DNA of 64,000 nucleotides from Nitrososphaerota archaeon (GTDB taxonomy: Archaea > Thermoproteota > Nitrososphaeria > Nitrososphaerales > Nitrosopumilaceae). The DNA lies in contig JAGWFS010000002.1 in NCBI GenBank assembly GCA_028867785.1, positions 273,404 to 337,403 on the forward strand. Reading direction: 5' to 3'. The number at the start of each line of letters is the position of its first letter. The stretch's first letter is position 1. A model generated the notes under the pieces. The model was not told the origin of the DNA and searched no databases. It was given only the letters and a program-made list of their open reading frames with translations. Shown piece by piece: positions 53,359 through 61,237 of this stretch. Made by a program: the position numbers and the translations under genes.

Positions 53359-54057
53359 CTAATGCAGGGTTTTGAGGAAATTGAATATTATATCACCATA
53401 TGCCAGCTGAACAACAAATCCTGAGGCAATATAGATCATGTATGGAATTCCAGGTGTTACCCAAGTGTCATGCGACACACAAAACTCCGCACTGTCGGCA
53501 TTTTTTAATGTAAAATCCAACTTTTTATCAGAACCATTGCGTTTTTCAATCGAAAAACTAAATTTTGGATTTTTGGCCCTGTATCCAATAAATAATGCAA
53601 ATATCTTGTTACGCCGGGTTTCACTTTCGAATCCTTGAAAAATATTTTCATGTCTTGCCATGGCCACAATGTTCCTTGAAATGTTAAGAAGTATCGGTAT
53701 TACAGAAAGTATGGCCGAATTGGTCAATGTGGTAAATGGCGTGATTACCCCATTTGAGGTTGAAAATTCGGGAGCTAGCGAAGCAAGAACAATCAATCCA
53801 AACGCATCTGCACCTCCGAAAAAACCCAGTCTCCAAATTAAGATGACTACAGGTGCAATAATCAAAGAAATTCCGATATTTACAAGAAGCCTCGGCATGT
53901 CTGGCGTAAAGAGGATCAGAATGGCAGATATGCAGCCAAAAACTATCCATAAAAGGTCATGAATTTCCCTGTTTTTCAAATCTGAATAAACTGCATATCC
54001 GAGCATGGATAAAGACAAAACAATCCTTGCCGCGTCAATTCCGCTGTCGGGTACCAT
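53359..54057 (-). CDS. A24-type prepilin/preflagellin peptidase
   Basis: 232-residue membrane aspartic protease. The first catalytic Asp is in YSDLKNREIHD after helix 1, the second in FFGGADAFG (GxGD-like, here GGAD). A large soluble insert with KRNGSDKKLDFTLKN sits before the last helix. It would cut class III signal peptides of pilins or archaellins; none of those genes is in the window. Confidence 0.83.
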   Translation of the reverse strand: MVPDSGIDAARIVLSLSMLGYAVYSDLKNREIHDLLWIVFGCISAILILFTPDMPRLLVNIGISLIIAPVVILIWRLGFFGGADAFGLIVLASLAPEFSTSNGVITPFTTLTNSAILSVIPILLNISRNIVAMARHENIFQGFESETRRNKIFALFIGYRAKNPKFSFSIEKRNGSDKKLDFTLKNADSAEFCVSHDTWVTPGIPYMIYIASGFVVQLAYGDIIFNFLKTLH

Positions 54058-54711
54058 CCTATAGTAAATCCCGACAAGATCAATAAATTCAGAGATCTCA
54101 AAATTATTTATCGATATGCCTGAAATATTTGAAGCTATCAGGCTCCATCCTGCTTACAAATGCGCAAAGTTATGGTCACAATTTAAGAAAACAAGCTTCA
54201 ATCAGATCTTTTACATGCCGACATCTCGGGTCAAAGTGTGTCTTTCTTTTGAACTAGATATGAATTCGTTTTATCCATATCAAATATCCCTGTGACAGGA
54301 AATGACAATGCGAGTCATTGTGATATTCGGGCATTAAATCAAATGATGAATTGATGGGAGTTCGATATAGATCTGCATTCAAATGAATTTTCCCATCAAT
54401 TCGATCACTATTGGCCGAAATATGCCTATTAGATAGTGTATGTAGTTTGCAGATAAACAGATTGATCATGAGTCTAAACAACACGACGATTCTGCGTTTC
54501 AGACGGCACCATAAAGTAGTGTTCTGCATGTACATGCAAATTAACTCATACTGCAAAAGTGGTTATATTACAATGAAAATAGTTTCATAGTTATCTTCTA
54601 AAATGACCCAAGTATCGTTTTTCTATTATTTTTCATAATTATGCGGGTTGACGTTTGTTTATTTTGTACAAACATCTTCTCATATCCCTCACACGTTTGT
54701 AAACTAATGAG
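54058..54711. other. Gene-free stretch rich in inverted repeats
   Basis: Over 650 bases without a credible gene on either strand. It contains CCTGT-G-ACAGG at 54289-54299, ACAATG-CGAGT-CATTGT at 54305-54321, the 12-base hairpin at 54348-54402 and CACTAT/ATAGTG at 54406-54437. A promoter for the TrmB unit is expected near its right end. Confidence 0.5.
54348..54402. ncRNA. Long hairpin, candidate RNA or operator
   Basis: GAATTGATGGGA at 54348-54359 pairs perfectly over 12 bases with TCCCATCAATTC at 54391-54402, with a 31-base loop. It lies in the gene-free stretch. No T-run follows closely, so it is not an obvious terminator. Confidence 0.35.
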
Positions 54712-54972
54712 ATGAACTCACTTTCACTGAATCACAAAGGCATCTCCATCCAAGTCAAAAGAGATAGACTGCTTACTGGAACACTCGAATCAATCTTCTT
54801 ATATACTCGCAGCGATCAGATCCGATCCTCGATGGTCTGCATTACTTCCAAGGTTTTTCATGCAATTAATGGATTGACACCGGACTATGATTGTAAAGAT
54901 GTAATGACGCCATGCTTGATACCGAATAACCCCCGACATGCGACTTCAGCCACTGGAGGTAGTGCGGCTTGA
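54712..54972 (+). CDS. Doubtful small protein before the TrmB gene
   Basis: 86 residues with no recognised features. In its favour, the stop TGA overlaps the TTG start of the TrmB gene (TTGA) as in gatA/gatB, and GGAGGT at about 54954 could serve the downstream start. Against it, composition is ordinary and no domain is visible. It may be a leader peptide. Confidence 0.25.
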   Translation: MNSLSLNHKGISIQVKRDRLLTGTLESIFLYTRSDQIRSSMVCITSKVFHAINGLTPDYDCKDVMTPCLIPNNPRHATSATGGSAA

Positions 54973-55781
54973 ACATAGAAGAGGATCTAATTTCAGCATT
55001 GAAGTATTTTGGGCTGGAGGGAGACGATGCAAAGATCTATCTCGGGCTATTGAGAACGGGAGAGGTGACAGTAGGCAGCCTATCTGCCAAACTGGATGTA
55101 GACAGGGGAAAGACATACAGGGCGCTTAACAAACTCAGGAATTTTGGATTGATAACTACAACATTATCAAACCCTACCATATGCAAAGCAGTAGACCCAC
55201 AAGAGGCGCTGAAAAACATAATTTCGAAAAAACAAGACGAAATTACTACAATGGAAAAACTGTCAAAACAGCTAGTTACAAACTTGGATGAATTGAAGCG
55301 TCCAACCCCTGCAACCGAAGTATCTTCTTTTTCGATAATACAGGGACGATCAAACATTTATTCTCGCATAGGTAAAATGATAACCGAATCCTCTGACGTG
55401 GTATATATCGTGACTACCGTGGAAGACATCATGCGCATGTATCATACTGCCATACCTGAGAAAATCAAAGAATGCACCAAGAAAGGAGGAGAGGTTAGAA
55501 TAATAACAGAAGTTGAAAACAAACAATCTATTCAGCTTGTCAACAGATTGGGAGCTAGCGAGATCAGGCTTGGGAGACTTCCTTCCAAAGGTCGAATGGT
55601 TGGAGAGAAAGACAGACAGATCATCATGTCTGGATCGATGAAGGGCTCAATGGATCTAAATGACGATACCGATTCCATTGTACACACCAATTCGATAGAA
55701 ATAGTCAATAATATTTTCAGTCTCTGTTCCCACCTGTGGAAAAAATCGAAACCCCTGGAAGTAGCATACCAATCAGCCTGA
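54969..55781 (+). CDS. TrmB-family transcription regulator
   Basis: 270 residues from TTG. The N-terminal winged helix (LKYFGLEGDDAKIYLGLLRTGEVTVGSLSAKLDVDRGKTYRALNKL is the whole span; key parts are AKIYLGLL and KTYRAL) matches TrmB. Residues of about 80-110 form a coiled coil. The C-terminal half (SFSIIQGRSNIYSRIG) resembles the TrmB effector or PLD-like domain. It could control the surface protein gene 108 bases downstream. Confidence 0.85.
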   Translation: MNIEEDLISALKYFGLEGDDAKIYLGLLRTGEVTVGSLSAKLDVDRGKTYRALNKLRNFGLITTTLSNPTICKAVDPQEALKNIISKKQDEITTMEKLSKQLVTNLDELKRPTPATEVSSFSIIQGRSNIYSRIGKMITESSDVVYIVTTVEDIMRMYHTAIPEKIKECTKKGGEVRIITEVENKQSIQLVNRLGASEIRLGRLPSKGRMVGEKDRQIIMSGSMKGSMDLNDDTDSIVHTNSIEIVNNIFSLCSHLWKKSKPLEVAYQSA

Positions 55782-55889
55782 CTCGGATTTTAGACGCCTG
55801 TAATTGTGTCAGTGCGCTTTTCACGCACAAATTCGTTCAAAAAAGCCATACAGGATCTTATATGAGAAATTTCGTTATCAAAGCATGTA

Positions 55890-58337
55890 TTGAGAAGGCT
55901 ATTGATAATTGTAATTATCCTTGCCAGTCTTGTGATATTACGATCATATGCAGATGATGTAGGCACGTTTGGAATTAGACTTGTGCCAAACAAGATGATT
56001 GAAAATTCAAGTGGTATTTTAGAGGTATACGCACTGTATGGCGGGCACATCTTTCCTACGAAAATCCGAAACATGGCATTTTCTTCTACAGATTCAACCA
56101 TAGTCCAGATAACGGGTCTAGAATACAATGATACTGGTTTTATGACACATATAAAAATCAAGGCAAATAATCCTGGAACTGCAAACATAGTGATTGCCGC
56201 GCCTGGTTTCACATCCCAAGAATTTCCAATAACAGTATACAGTGATGAATCCGCGCCAACTAGTTTGCTTATTAAAGCCACTCCATCAACATTCTCGGTT
56301 AATGGTCCAAAGACAGGCTATTTTGCGGTTGAGCTTGTAAATAACAACGGCCTTCCGGCACTTGCAGAAACCGATGTACCGGTTACCGTTGCCACAACCA
56401 ATAGCAAAAGCCTCGGTTTGACCATGTCTCATCTCACCATTAGCAAGGGACAGTATTACGCAGTAGGACAATTTCAAACTGATCAAATTGGATCTGCCAA
56501 AATATATGCATCTGCACCTTCGTTTCCGTCAGTAAGCACAACGATTACTGTAATATCCACAAGCGCATTGACTATTCAAGCCTATGTGTATCCGACAAAA
56601 ATCAACAATTTTGCGACATCAAACGCATATGTTGTTGCACAACTAAAAGATGCATCAGGCAATGAGGCAATAGCACATGAAGACATTCCAATATCAGTAA
56701 TGATAACAAACTCTACTGCAACCGGCCTAGTAAATACCAGTCCGCAGGATCAGCTCATCGGCTCCAACAGCCCGCTGATAATAAAGAAGGGAGATTACGA
56801 AGGGTATTCCACGATTCAGGTAAATGCTGGGCTAAATGGCACATTTAACGTTGGTTTATCTGCGCCGGAAGGATATATCGTATCAAATCACACTGCAGAT
56901 TCCACACAATCATCAACAACCCCTGTGCAGATAACCACGGTTCCTACGAAATTCCTAGATGATAAATCTGCAAGACTCGACATGTTACCCATATTGGCAA
57001 CAGGAAATAATGAATTGGTTGGAATCATGCATCTAGAGGATCCTAGTGGATATCCAGTCATTGCAAGCAGGGATCTTCAGATTGAAGTTGATTCTTCAGA
57101 CCCGAATTATCTCTCTATAAATCCAGTACACATGAACCAAGGAGATGCAGCCGTACCAGTATTTGGAAAAACTGGAAATATTGCTCCCCCAACATCTTCG
57201 GTGTCATTACACGTCGTAACTTATAATGACATTACAGTGCAGGCTACAATAGGTGAACCCGCTACAAACTCGTTCAAACTTGTTGCAGATCCACTCGTTC
57301 CAAAAATACAAAGCCGGTCTGATTTCCCTCTAGCTTTGTATCTTGTTGATTCATCCGGTGCATTAACGTATTTTCCAAGCGATTACGCCCCTACCATACT
57401 GCCTAATGACTATTTTCAAGTAGAACCTAAAAAAATATCAAATGGAGACACGACGGACTTGTTCAATGTCAAATCCCTCAAAGAAGGGTCTACAACTCTC
57501 AATATAATAGCAGGAAGTTATTCGACTAGCGTATCATTGAACTCTACTAACGCATCTCCAGCGTCCATAGGCTTGGATTATCCAAATCCGCTAGTTTCCA
57601 ATCTCAGCAATCTCATGGACGTGCAGGTTTTTGACTCGCACTCAAATCCAATATACGTGGTTGAAGATACCAATATGAAGTTAGTTTCAAGCGATGACTC
57701 GGTAATACTTCTTCCGACAAACATGACAATTCCAAAAGGCAGTTATCATTCAAGCTTTGAAGTAGTTCCAAAATCGCCTGGTACTGCCACTGTTTCACTA
57801 ATATCTGACAATCTGGCACTTGCCACGTACGAAATCAGCGTTGAAGACATGGCTCCCACCATGACCATTAATTCATCTTCAACCGTATTGCCTGGAGAAA
57901 CGCTTGTTGCAACCGTCAAAGCTGAAAGATATGGCCAGCCACTCCCAGGAATGAATGTAGACTGGCAAGTATCAGGTGCCAGCGTACAGAATTCTGACAA
58001 AACAACAAACAAGAATGGAACTGCCAGCATAGCACTCACATCAGGCTCTTCAGGTGTTGTCAGCATTACGCCTTCAATATCAGGATTTGGGTTTGTACCG
58101 TCAAAACTTAATGACGTAATAAAAATAAATTCGACTGGTATTGCAACAAACAGCACTAATTCTACATCCGGTTCACCAGTAACTCCTCCAAATCTGAAAT
58201 CCTTTAAGATTAATGGAATTGATCCGCTGCCCTTTGCAGTGGTTGGAGCAATAGCAGCTGGAGGAATAATGATGAAAAAGAAAAATATTCGTCTGTTCAA
58301 GAAAAATTCTCCAAATGCCAATGGTATTAGAAAATAG
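55890..58337 (+). CDS. Large Ig-like repeat surface protein
   Basis: 815 residues from TTG. The signal peptide is RRLLIIVIILASLVILRSYA. The rest is made of Ser/Thr/Asn/Pro-rich beta domains of about 100 residues; the last (about 665-755) with TVKAERYGQPLPGMNVDWQV is invasin/Big_1-like. One C-terminal helix (about 780-800) and a Lys-rich tail anchor it. No PEFG motif is present, unlike the two smaller surface proteins. It could be an adhesin or cell-envelope protein; function is unknown. Confidence 0.82.
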   Translation: MRRLLIIVIILASLVILRSYADDVGTFGIRLVPNKMIENSSGILEVYALYGGHIFPTKIRNMAFSSTDSTIVQITGLEYNDTGFMTHIKIKANNPGTANIVIAAPGFTSQEFPITVYSDESAPTSLLIKATPSTFSVNGPKTGYFAVELVNNNGLPALAETDVPVTVATTNSKSLGLTMSHLTISKGQYYAVGQFQTDQIGSAKIYASAPSFPSVSTTITVISTSALTIQAYVYPTKINNFATSNAYVVAQLKDASGNEAIAHEDIPISVMITNSTATGLVNTSPQDQLIGSNSPLIIKKGDYEGYSTIQVNAGLNGTFNVGLSAPEGYIVSNHTADSTQSSTTPVQITTVPTKFLDDKSARLDMLPILATGNNELVGIMHLEDPSGYPVIASRDLQIEVDSSDPNYLSINPVHMNQGDAAVPVFGKTGNIAPPTSSVSLHVVTYNDITVQATIGEPATNSFKLVADPLVPKIQSRSDFPLALYLVDSSGALTYFPSDYAPTILPNDYFQVEPKKISNGDTTDLFNVKSLKEGSTTLNIIAGSYSTSVSLNSTNASPASIGLDYPNPLVSNLSNLMDVQVFDSHSNPIYVVEDTNMKLVSSDDSVILLPTNMTIPKGSYHSSFEVVPKSPGTATVSLISDNLALATYEISVEDMAPTMTINSSSTVLPGETLVATVKAERYGQPLPGMNVDWQVSGASVQNSDKTTNKNGTASIALTSGSSGVVSITPSISGFGFVPSKLNDVIKINSTGIATNSTNSTSGSPVTPPNLKSFKINGIDPLPFAVVGAIAAGGIMMKKKNIRLFKKNSPNANGIRK

Positions 58338-58360
58338 ATTCTTGGTAGTTTTTGTCATAA

Positions 58361-58435
58361 CTGTGAGATAACGATTTTTCACAGATTTTCTCGTCAGTGC
58401 AATAACATCAGACGCAAGTCTGTTCAATGTGAACA
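58361..58435. ncRNA. Three consecutive hairpins in a gap
   Basis: In the 193-base gap are CTGTGA/TCACAG (58361-58384), CAGAC-GCAA-GTCTG (58409-58422, with a GNRA loop) and TGTTCA-ATG-TGAACA (58421-58435). The last two share two bases, so they compete. This is about 95 bases before the CBS gene, so a leader element is possible. Confidence 0.35.
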
Positions 58436-58530
58436 TACTAGAAAATATCATTCGTATATTTCAATAGAAATGTGTTTCATATGTTTCAAGCAAATGATGG
58501 CATTGTAAGTTTTACAGTCGGGGTTGAAAA

Positions 58531-59424
58531 ATGAATAATAATTTTGTATTTAATTTAAAAAATAGATTATACAAGTCAAACAATGCCAGGGCTAGAGAAT
58601 ATGACACGTTATTTTCATCTTCTAGCAACCAAAAAAACTTGAAACTGAGTGACTGCACCATCGAGGACATTCTTCCACACCTGTTAGTGTATTCATCCAT
58701 GGCGACTATTGACAGCAAAGAGAAGATGTGGGTTGCTACTTCGATGCTTGTAAGATTTCTAGAAACATTCACAAACAACTTGGTTGCAATGGAAAATGAC
58801 TCCCCTGTAGGCATGCTTGGAGGGCATGAGGTACTCAAAGAACTGGCCAAAAACCCTACGCACTCGTTTTTTTCGGATCTGACGGTTCGACAGGTAATGA
58901 ATAAAAACTTGTACATCGCATCTCCTACGACCAAAGTCAGCGATTTACTCAAAAAAATGCAGTACATGCAACGAGATTTTGCCTTGGTTCAAAATGAAGA
59001 CGGGGGCCATTCTACAGTATCTGCAAGACGTTTGTTAGAGGTGGGCGTTTTATGTGATACTAGGATGAAGGTTTCTGACATACCTGCAAAATCAATTCCT
59101 ACTTTTAATCGAGATGATACCATAGAAACAATTGTGAAACAAATGCTTCAAAATGACACTGAGATTCTAATTCTTGAAAATACTCCTCAATTTGTTAATC
59201 CGCAGATAATATTTAAGAAGATTGTAGAATTGAACTACCTGGATAGTGTTGATAACTTCTTTGATCTGAAGGCAACTGCACTTAATTTAAAAAATGGAAG
59301 AATAATTTCTGAAAATACGACAATCCCAGAAATGTGCAAAATTATGCTTGGCATGAAACATTCTTTTGTTATGACTCTAAACAATGTTCTGACTCCGTGG
59401 GATCTGGTTTTGGCTCTTAGTTAG
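58531..59424 (+). CDS. CBS-domain protein
   Basis: 297 residues, soluble. The middle has a CBS motif (LTVRQVMNKNLYIASPTTKVSDLLKKM), and a second, weaker one runs from MKVSDIPAKSIPTFNRDDTIETIVK. CBS pairs bind adenine nucleotides. The N-terminal 100 and C-terminal 90 residues are unassigned, though the end (ENTTIPEMCKIMLGMKHSF) could be a third degenerate unit. Confidence 0.75.
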   Translation: MNNNFVFNLKNRLYKSNNARAREYDTLFSSSSNQKNLKLSDCTIEDILPHLLVYSSMATIDSKEKMWVATSMLVRFLETFTNNLVAMENDSPVGMLGGHEVLKELAKNPTHSFFSDLTVRQVMNKNLYIASPTTKVSDLLKKMQYMQRDFALVQNEDGGHSTVSARRLLEVGVLCDTRMKVSDIPAKSIPTFNRDDTIETIVKQMLQNDTEILILENTPQFVNPQIIFKKIVELNYLDSVDNFFDLKATALNLKNGRIISENTTIPEMCKIMLGMKHSFVMTLNNVLTPWDLVLALS

Positions 59425-59461
59425 GTGTATGTATGTTTAAAGTGGAAGGTGTTTTAATAAA

Positions 59462-60460
59462 ATGCAATTAGATCAACAATCCTCAGATAAGGAGAGGTCA
59501 ATCAAACAACTCAGATCGCAATTACTGTCACTTACAAAAGAACTTAACAAGGCAACAGAACAACTGCAACTAATAGAACTTCATGCGATAGATCCCAGCC
59601 AGTCACGCAGCGACCGCATTCATCCTGAGGAGATGAGTGAATTGATAAGGAAACAAAACGAGATCTCACGCGAAATTATCATAGTGAAAAAAAGAATACA
59701 GAAACTCAGCGCAAAAACAATACTAAAAATGGAATTGGTGGTATTACCAATCATTGCAGTTTTGTTATTTTATGGAGTTACCAACCACTATCAGAAAAAC
59801 CTCATTGATGCCACAGATCACATGAAAACACGGTACTTGATAGAAAATCTTCAGGGGCAGACCGGCGATACTTACAAGCATTGGAATATCGCCAAAAATA
59901 CACCGTTAACAGTCAGCATAGTGAATCCAGATCATCTAAGTCAAGAAAAAATTAACGTTATAAAAGAAGCTATACTTGGAACAAATTCAATATACATTAA
60001 CAATGATCTACTTGGCAAGCCACCGCAGGATGGGACCTCGGAATACTATGCTGGCTGGCAGGGGGCTCTTAGAGAAATCAAGGATACCAAGTTCTACGTG
60101 CCAAACCAATTTAACATTGTAGAATCAGATAATGGGCCGGGTAAAATTGTCATAATTTTATCGCATCTTGATGATCCCAACGGCTATTCAGGATATACCA
60201 GATCCATTGTAGACAACTCACAAATCTTGAAATCATTTGTTACCATTTATGATGCAGATAAGCTTTCAAACAACCAACTTGCCGCAATAGTAAGGCACGA
60301 ATTTGGCAATGCGCTAGGCTTTCCACATACAAACGATCCGCAGGATCTCATGCATGCTACAATTCAAACAGATTATCCATACATATCAAAATGTGATGTT
60401 ACCACAATACAATCCTTGTATGATGGAAATACAAACGAGGCTGACTTTTGTCACGCTTAG
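59462..60460 (+). CDS. Membrane-anchored metzincin-like protein with altered zinc motif
   Basis: 332 residues. Residues 1-90 are a coiled coil (IKQLRSQLLSLTKELNKATEQL), followed by a helix at about 96-114 (VVLPIIAVLLFYGV). The C-terminal domain resembles matrixin/archaemetzincin-type peptidases: HEFGNALGFPH at 279-289 followed by LMHATIQ as a Met-turn. The canonical motif is HExxHxxGxxH; here the second His is Asn283 (AAT at 60308-60310). The protein may be inactive, use another ligand or be a sensor. The coil could be inside the cell and the protease-like domain outside. Confidence 0.72.
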   Translation: MQLDQQSSDKERSIKQLRSQLLSLTKELNKATEQLQLIELHAIDPSQSRSDRIHPEEMSELIRKQNEISREIIIVKKRIQKLSAKTILKMELVVLPIIAVLLFYGVTNHYQKNLIDATDHMKTRYLIENLQGQTGDTYKHWNIAKNTPLTVSIVNPDHLSQEKINVIKEAILGTNSIYINNDLLGKPPQDGTSEYYAGWQGALREIKDTKFYVPNQFNIVESDNGPGKIVIILSHLDDPNGYSGYTRSIVDNSQILKSFVTIYDADKLSNNQLAAIVRHEFGNALGFPHTNDPQDLMHATIQTDYPYISKCDVTTIQSLYDGNTNEADFCHA

Positions 60461-60498
60461 GAGTTTATCCGTAGAAAAAAACACAGAACAGAAGTTTT

Positions 60499-61008
60499 TT
60501 AAAAAGTCCTTCCTTTCTGTAACCTGCACAACACATCAAAGTACGCTTTAATTTGTGCATGAGATGGGTTTAGCTCTTTGATTGCTGCAATATCCACATT
60601 TAGTTTTTCTAATTGCAAATAGATGTCTTTGTCTTCAATTGTATCAACCAATGCCTGCAATGAAAACGGCTTTTGCATTATCTCTGTAATCTGTCTAAGC
60701 TTTTTTATCGAATCAAGAAAAGTCTCCTGAATGTATCCTGATGCAAATATGATTCTCTGATGTGGGTTGATCTCCAGGATCTCTTTTGCCACTTCAATGC
60801 CATTTTTAGCTGGCATTTGATAGTCTAAAACAACAGCATCAAATGGGGCAGTAGAGTCATTTGCTGGTTGCTGTTCTGATTCTATCGCATATATCTTGAG
60901 GCATTGTCCTCCGTCTTTGCAGGTTATGACATCATGGCCTTTTTCCTCGAGTGCAAACTTGTATTGCTCCAGCAGATCCGTTTCATCGTCAGCTATGAGT
61001 ATTTCCAT
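60499..61008 (-). CDS. Single-domain response regulator
   Basis: 169 residues. Receiver domain with acidic pair D7/D8, phospho-acceptor D62 in VVLDYQMP, and K in MQKPFS. The last 40 residues are an extra helical region without a DNA-binding domain. No histidine kinase is in the window. It would signal by protein contact, like CheY or Spo0F. Confidence 0.88.
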   Translation of the reverse strand: MEILIADDETDLLEQYKFALEEKGHDVITCKDGGQCLKIYAIESEQQPANDSTAPFDAVVLDYQMPAKNGIEVAKEILEINPHQRIIFASGYIQETFLDSIKKLRQITEIMQKPFSLQALVDTIEDKDIYLQLEKLNVDIAAIKELNPSHAQIKAYFDVLCRLQKGRTF

Positions 61009-61110
61009 CCTCTAATCCAAATGATATTAACCGTATATTTTATTTGCGGAAGTTTGTACATTTCGCACAAACAAGCATTAATCCATGTGGAACACGTTTT
61101 CAATTCAAGT

Positions 61111-61162
61111 ACTGGGAACTTTCTATCATTCCCAACATGCAGGTTCCCAGTCCTCATTTTTT
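61111..61162. promoter_or_regulatory. Hairpin with alternative pairing and T-run
   Basis: ACTGGGAAC at 61111-61119 pairs perfectly with GTTCCCAGT at 61143-61151; the inner GGGAA can also pair with TTCCC at 61129-61133, giving a mutually exclusive fold. On the plus strand it is followed at 61155-61162 by a T-run. It resembles an attenuator, but is between divergent genes. Confidence 0.35.
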
Positions 61163-61237
61163 TCTGCATGGATAAACATATTGGAACTGTTTGTTGATAA
61201 TGCACTCCAACTGAATTAATTATGTCATATCTTCATT

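Noticed and set aside
54343..54402. C/D box small RNA
   Set aside because: A C-box-like ATGATGA is at 54343, but no CTGA D box is found at the right distance.
54254..54556. 100-codon minus-strand frame in the gene-free stretch
   Set aside because: Composition is unlike protein (many Cys, Met, Arg, His without pattern), it has no promoter-like site and overlaps the inverted repeats.
54058..54711. SRP or RNase P RNA in the gene-free gap
   Set aside because: None of the conserved core motifs of these RNAs could be seen on either strand.
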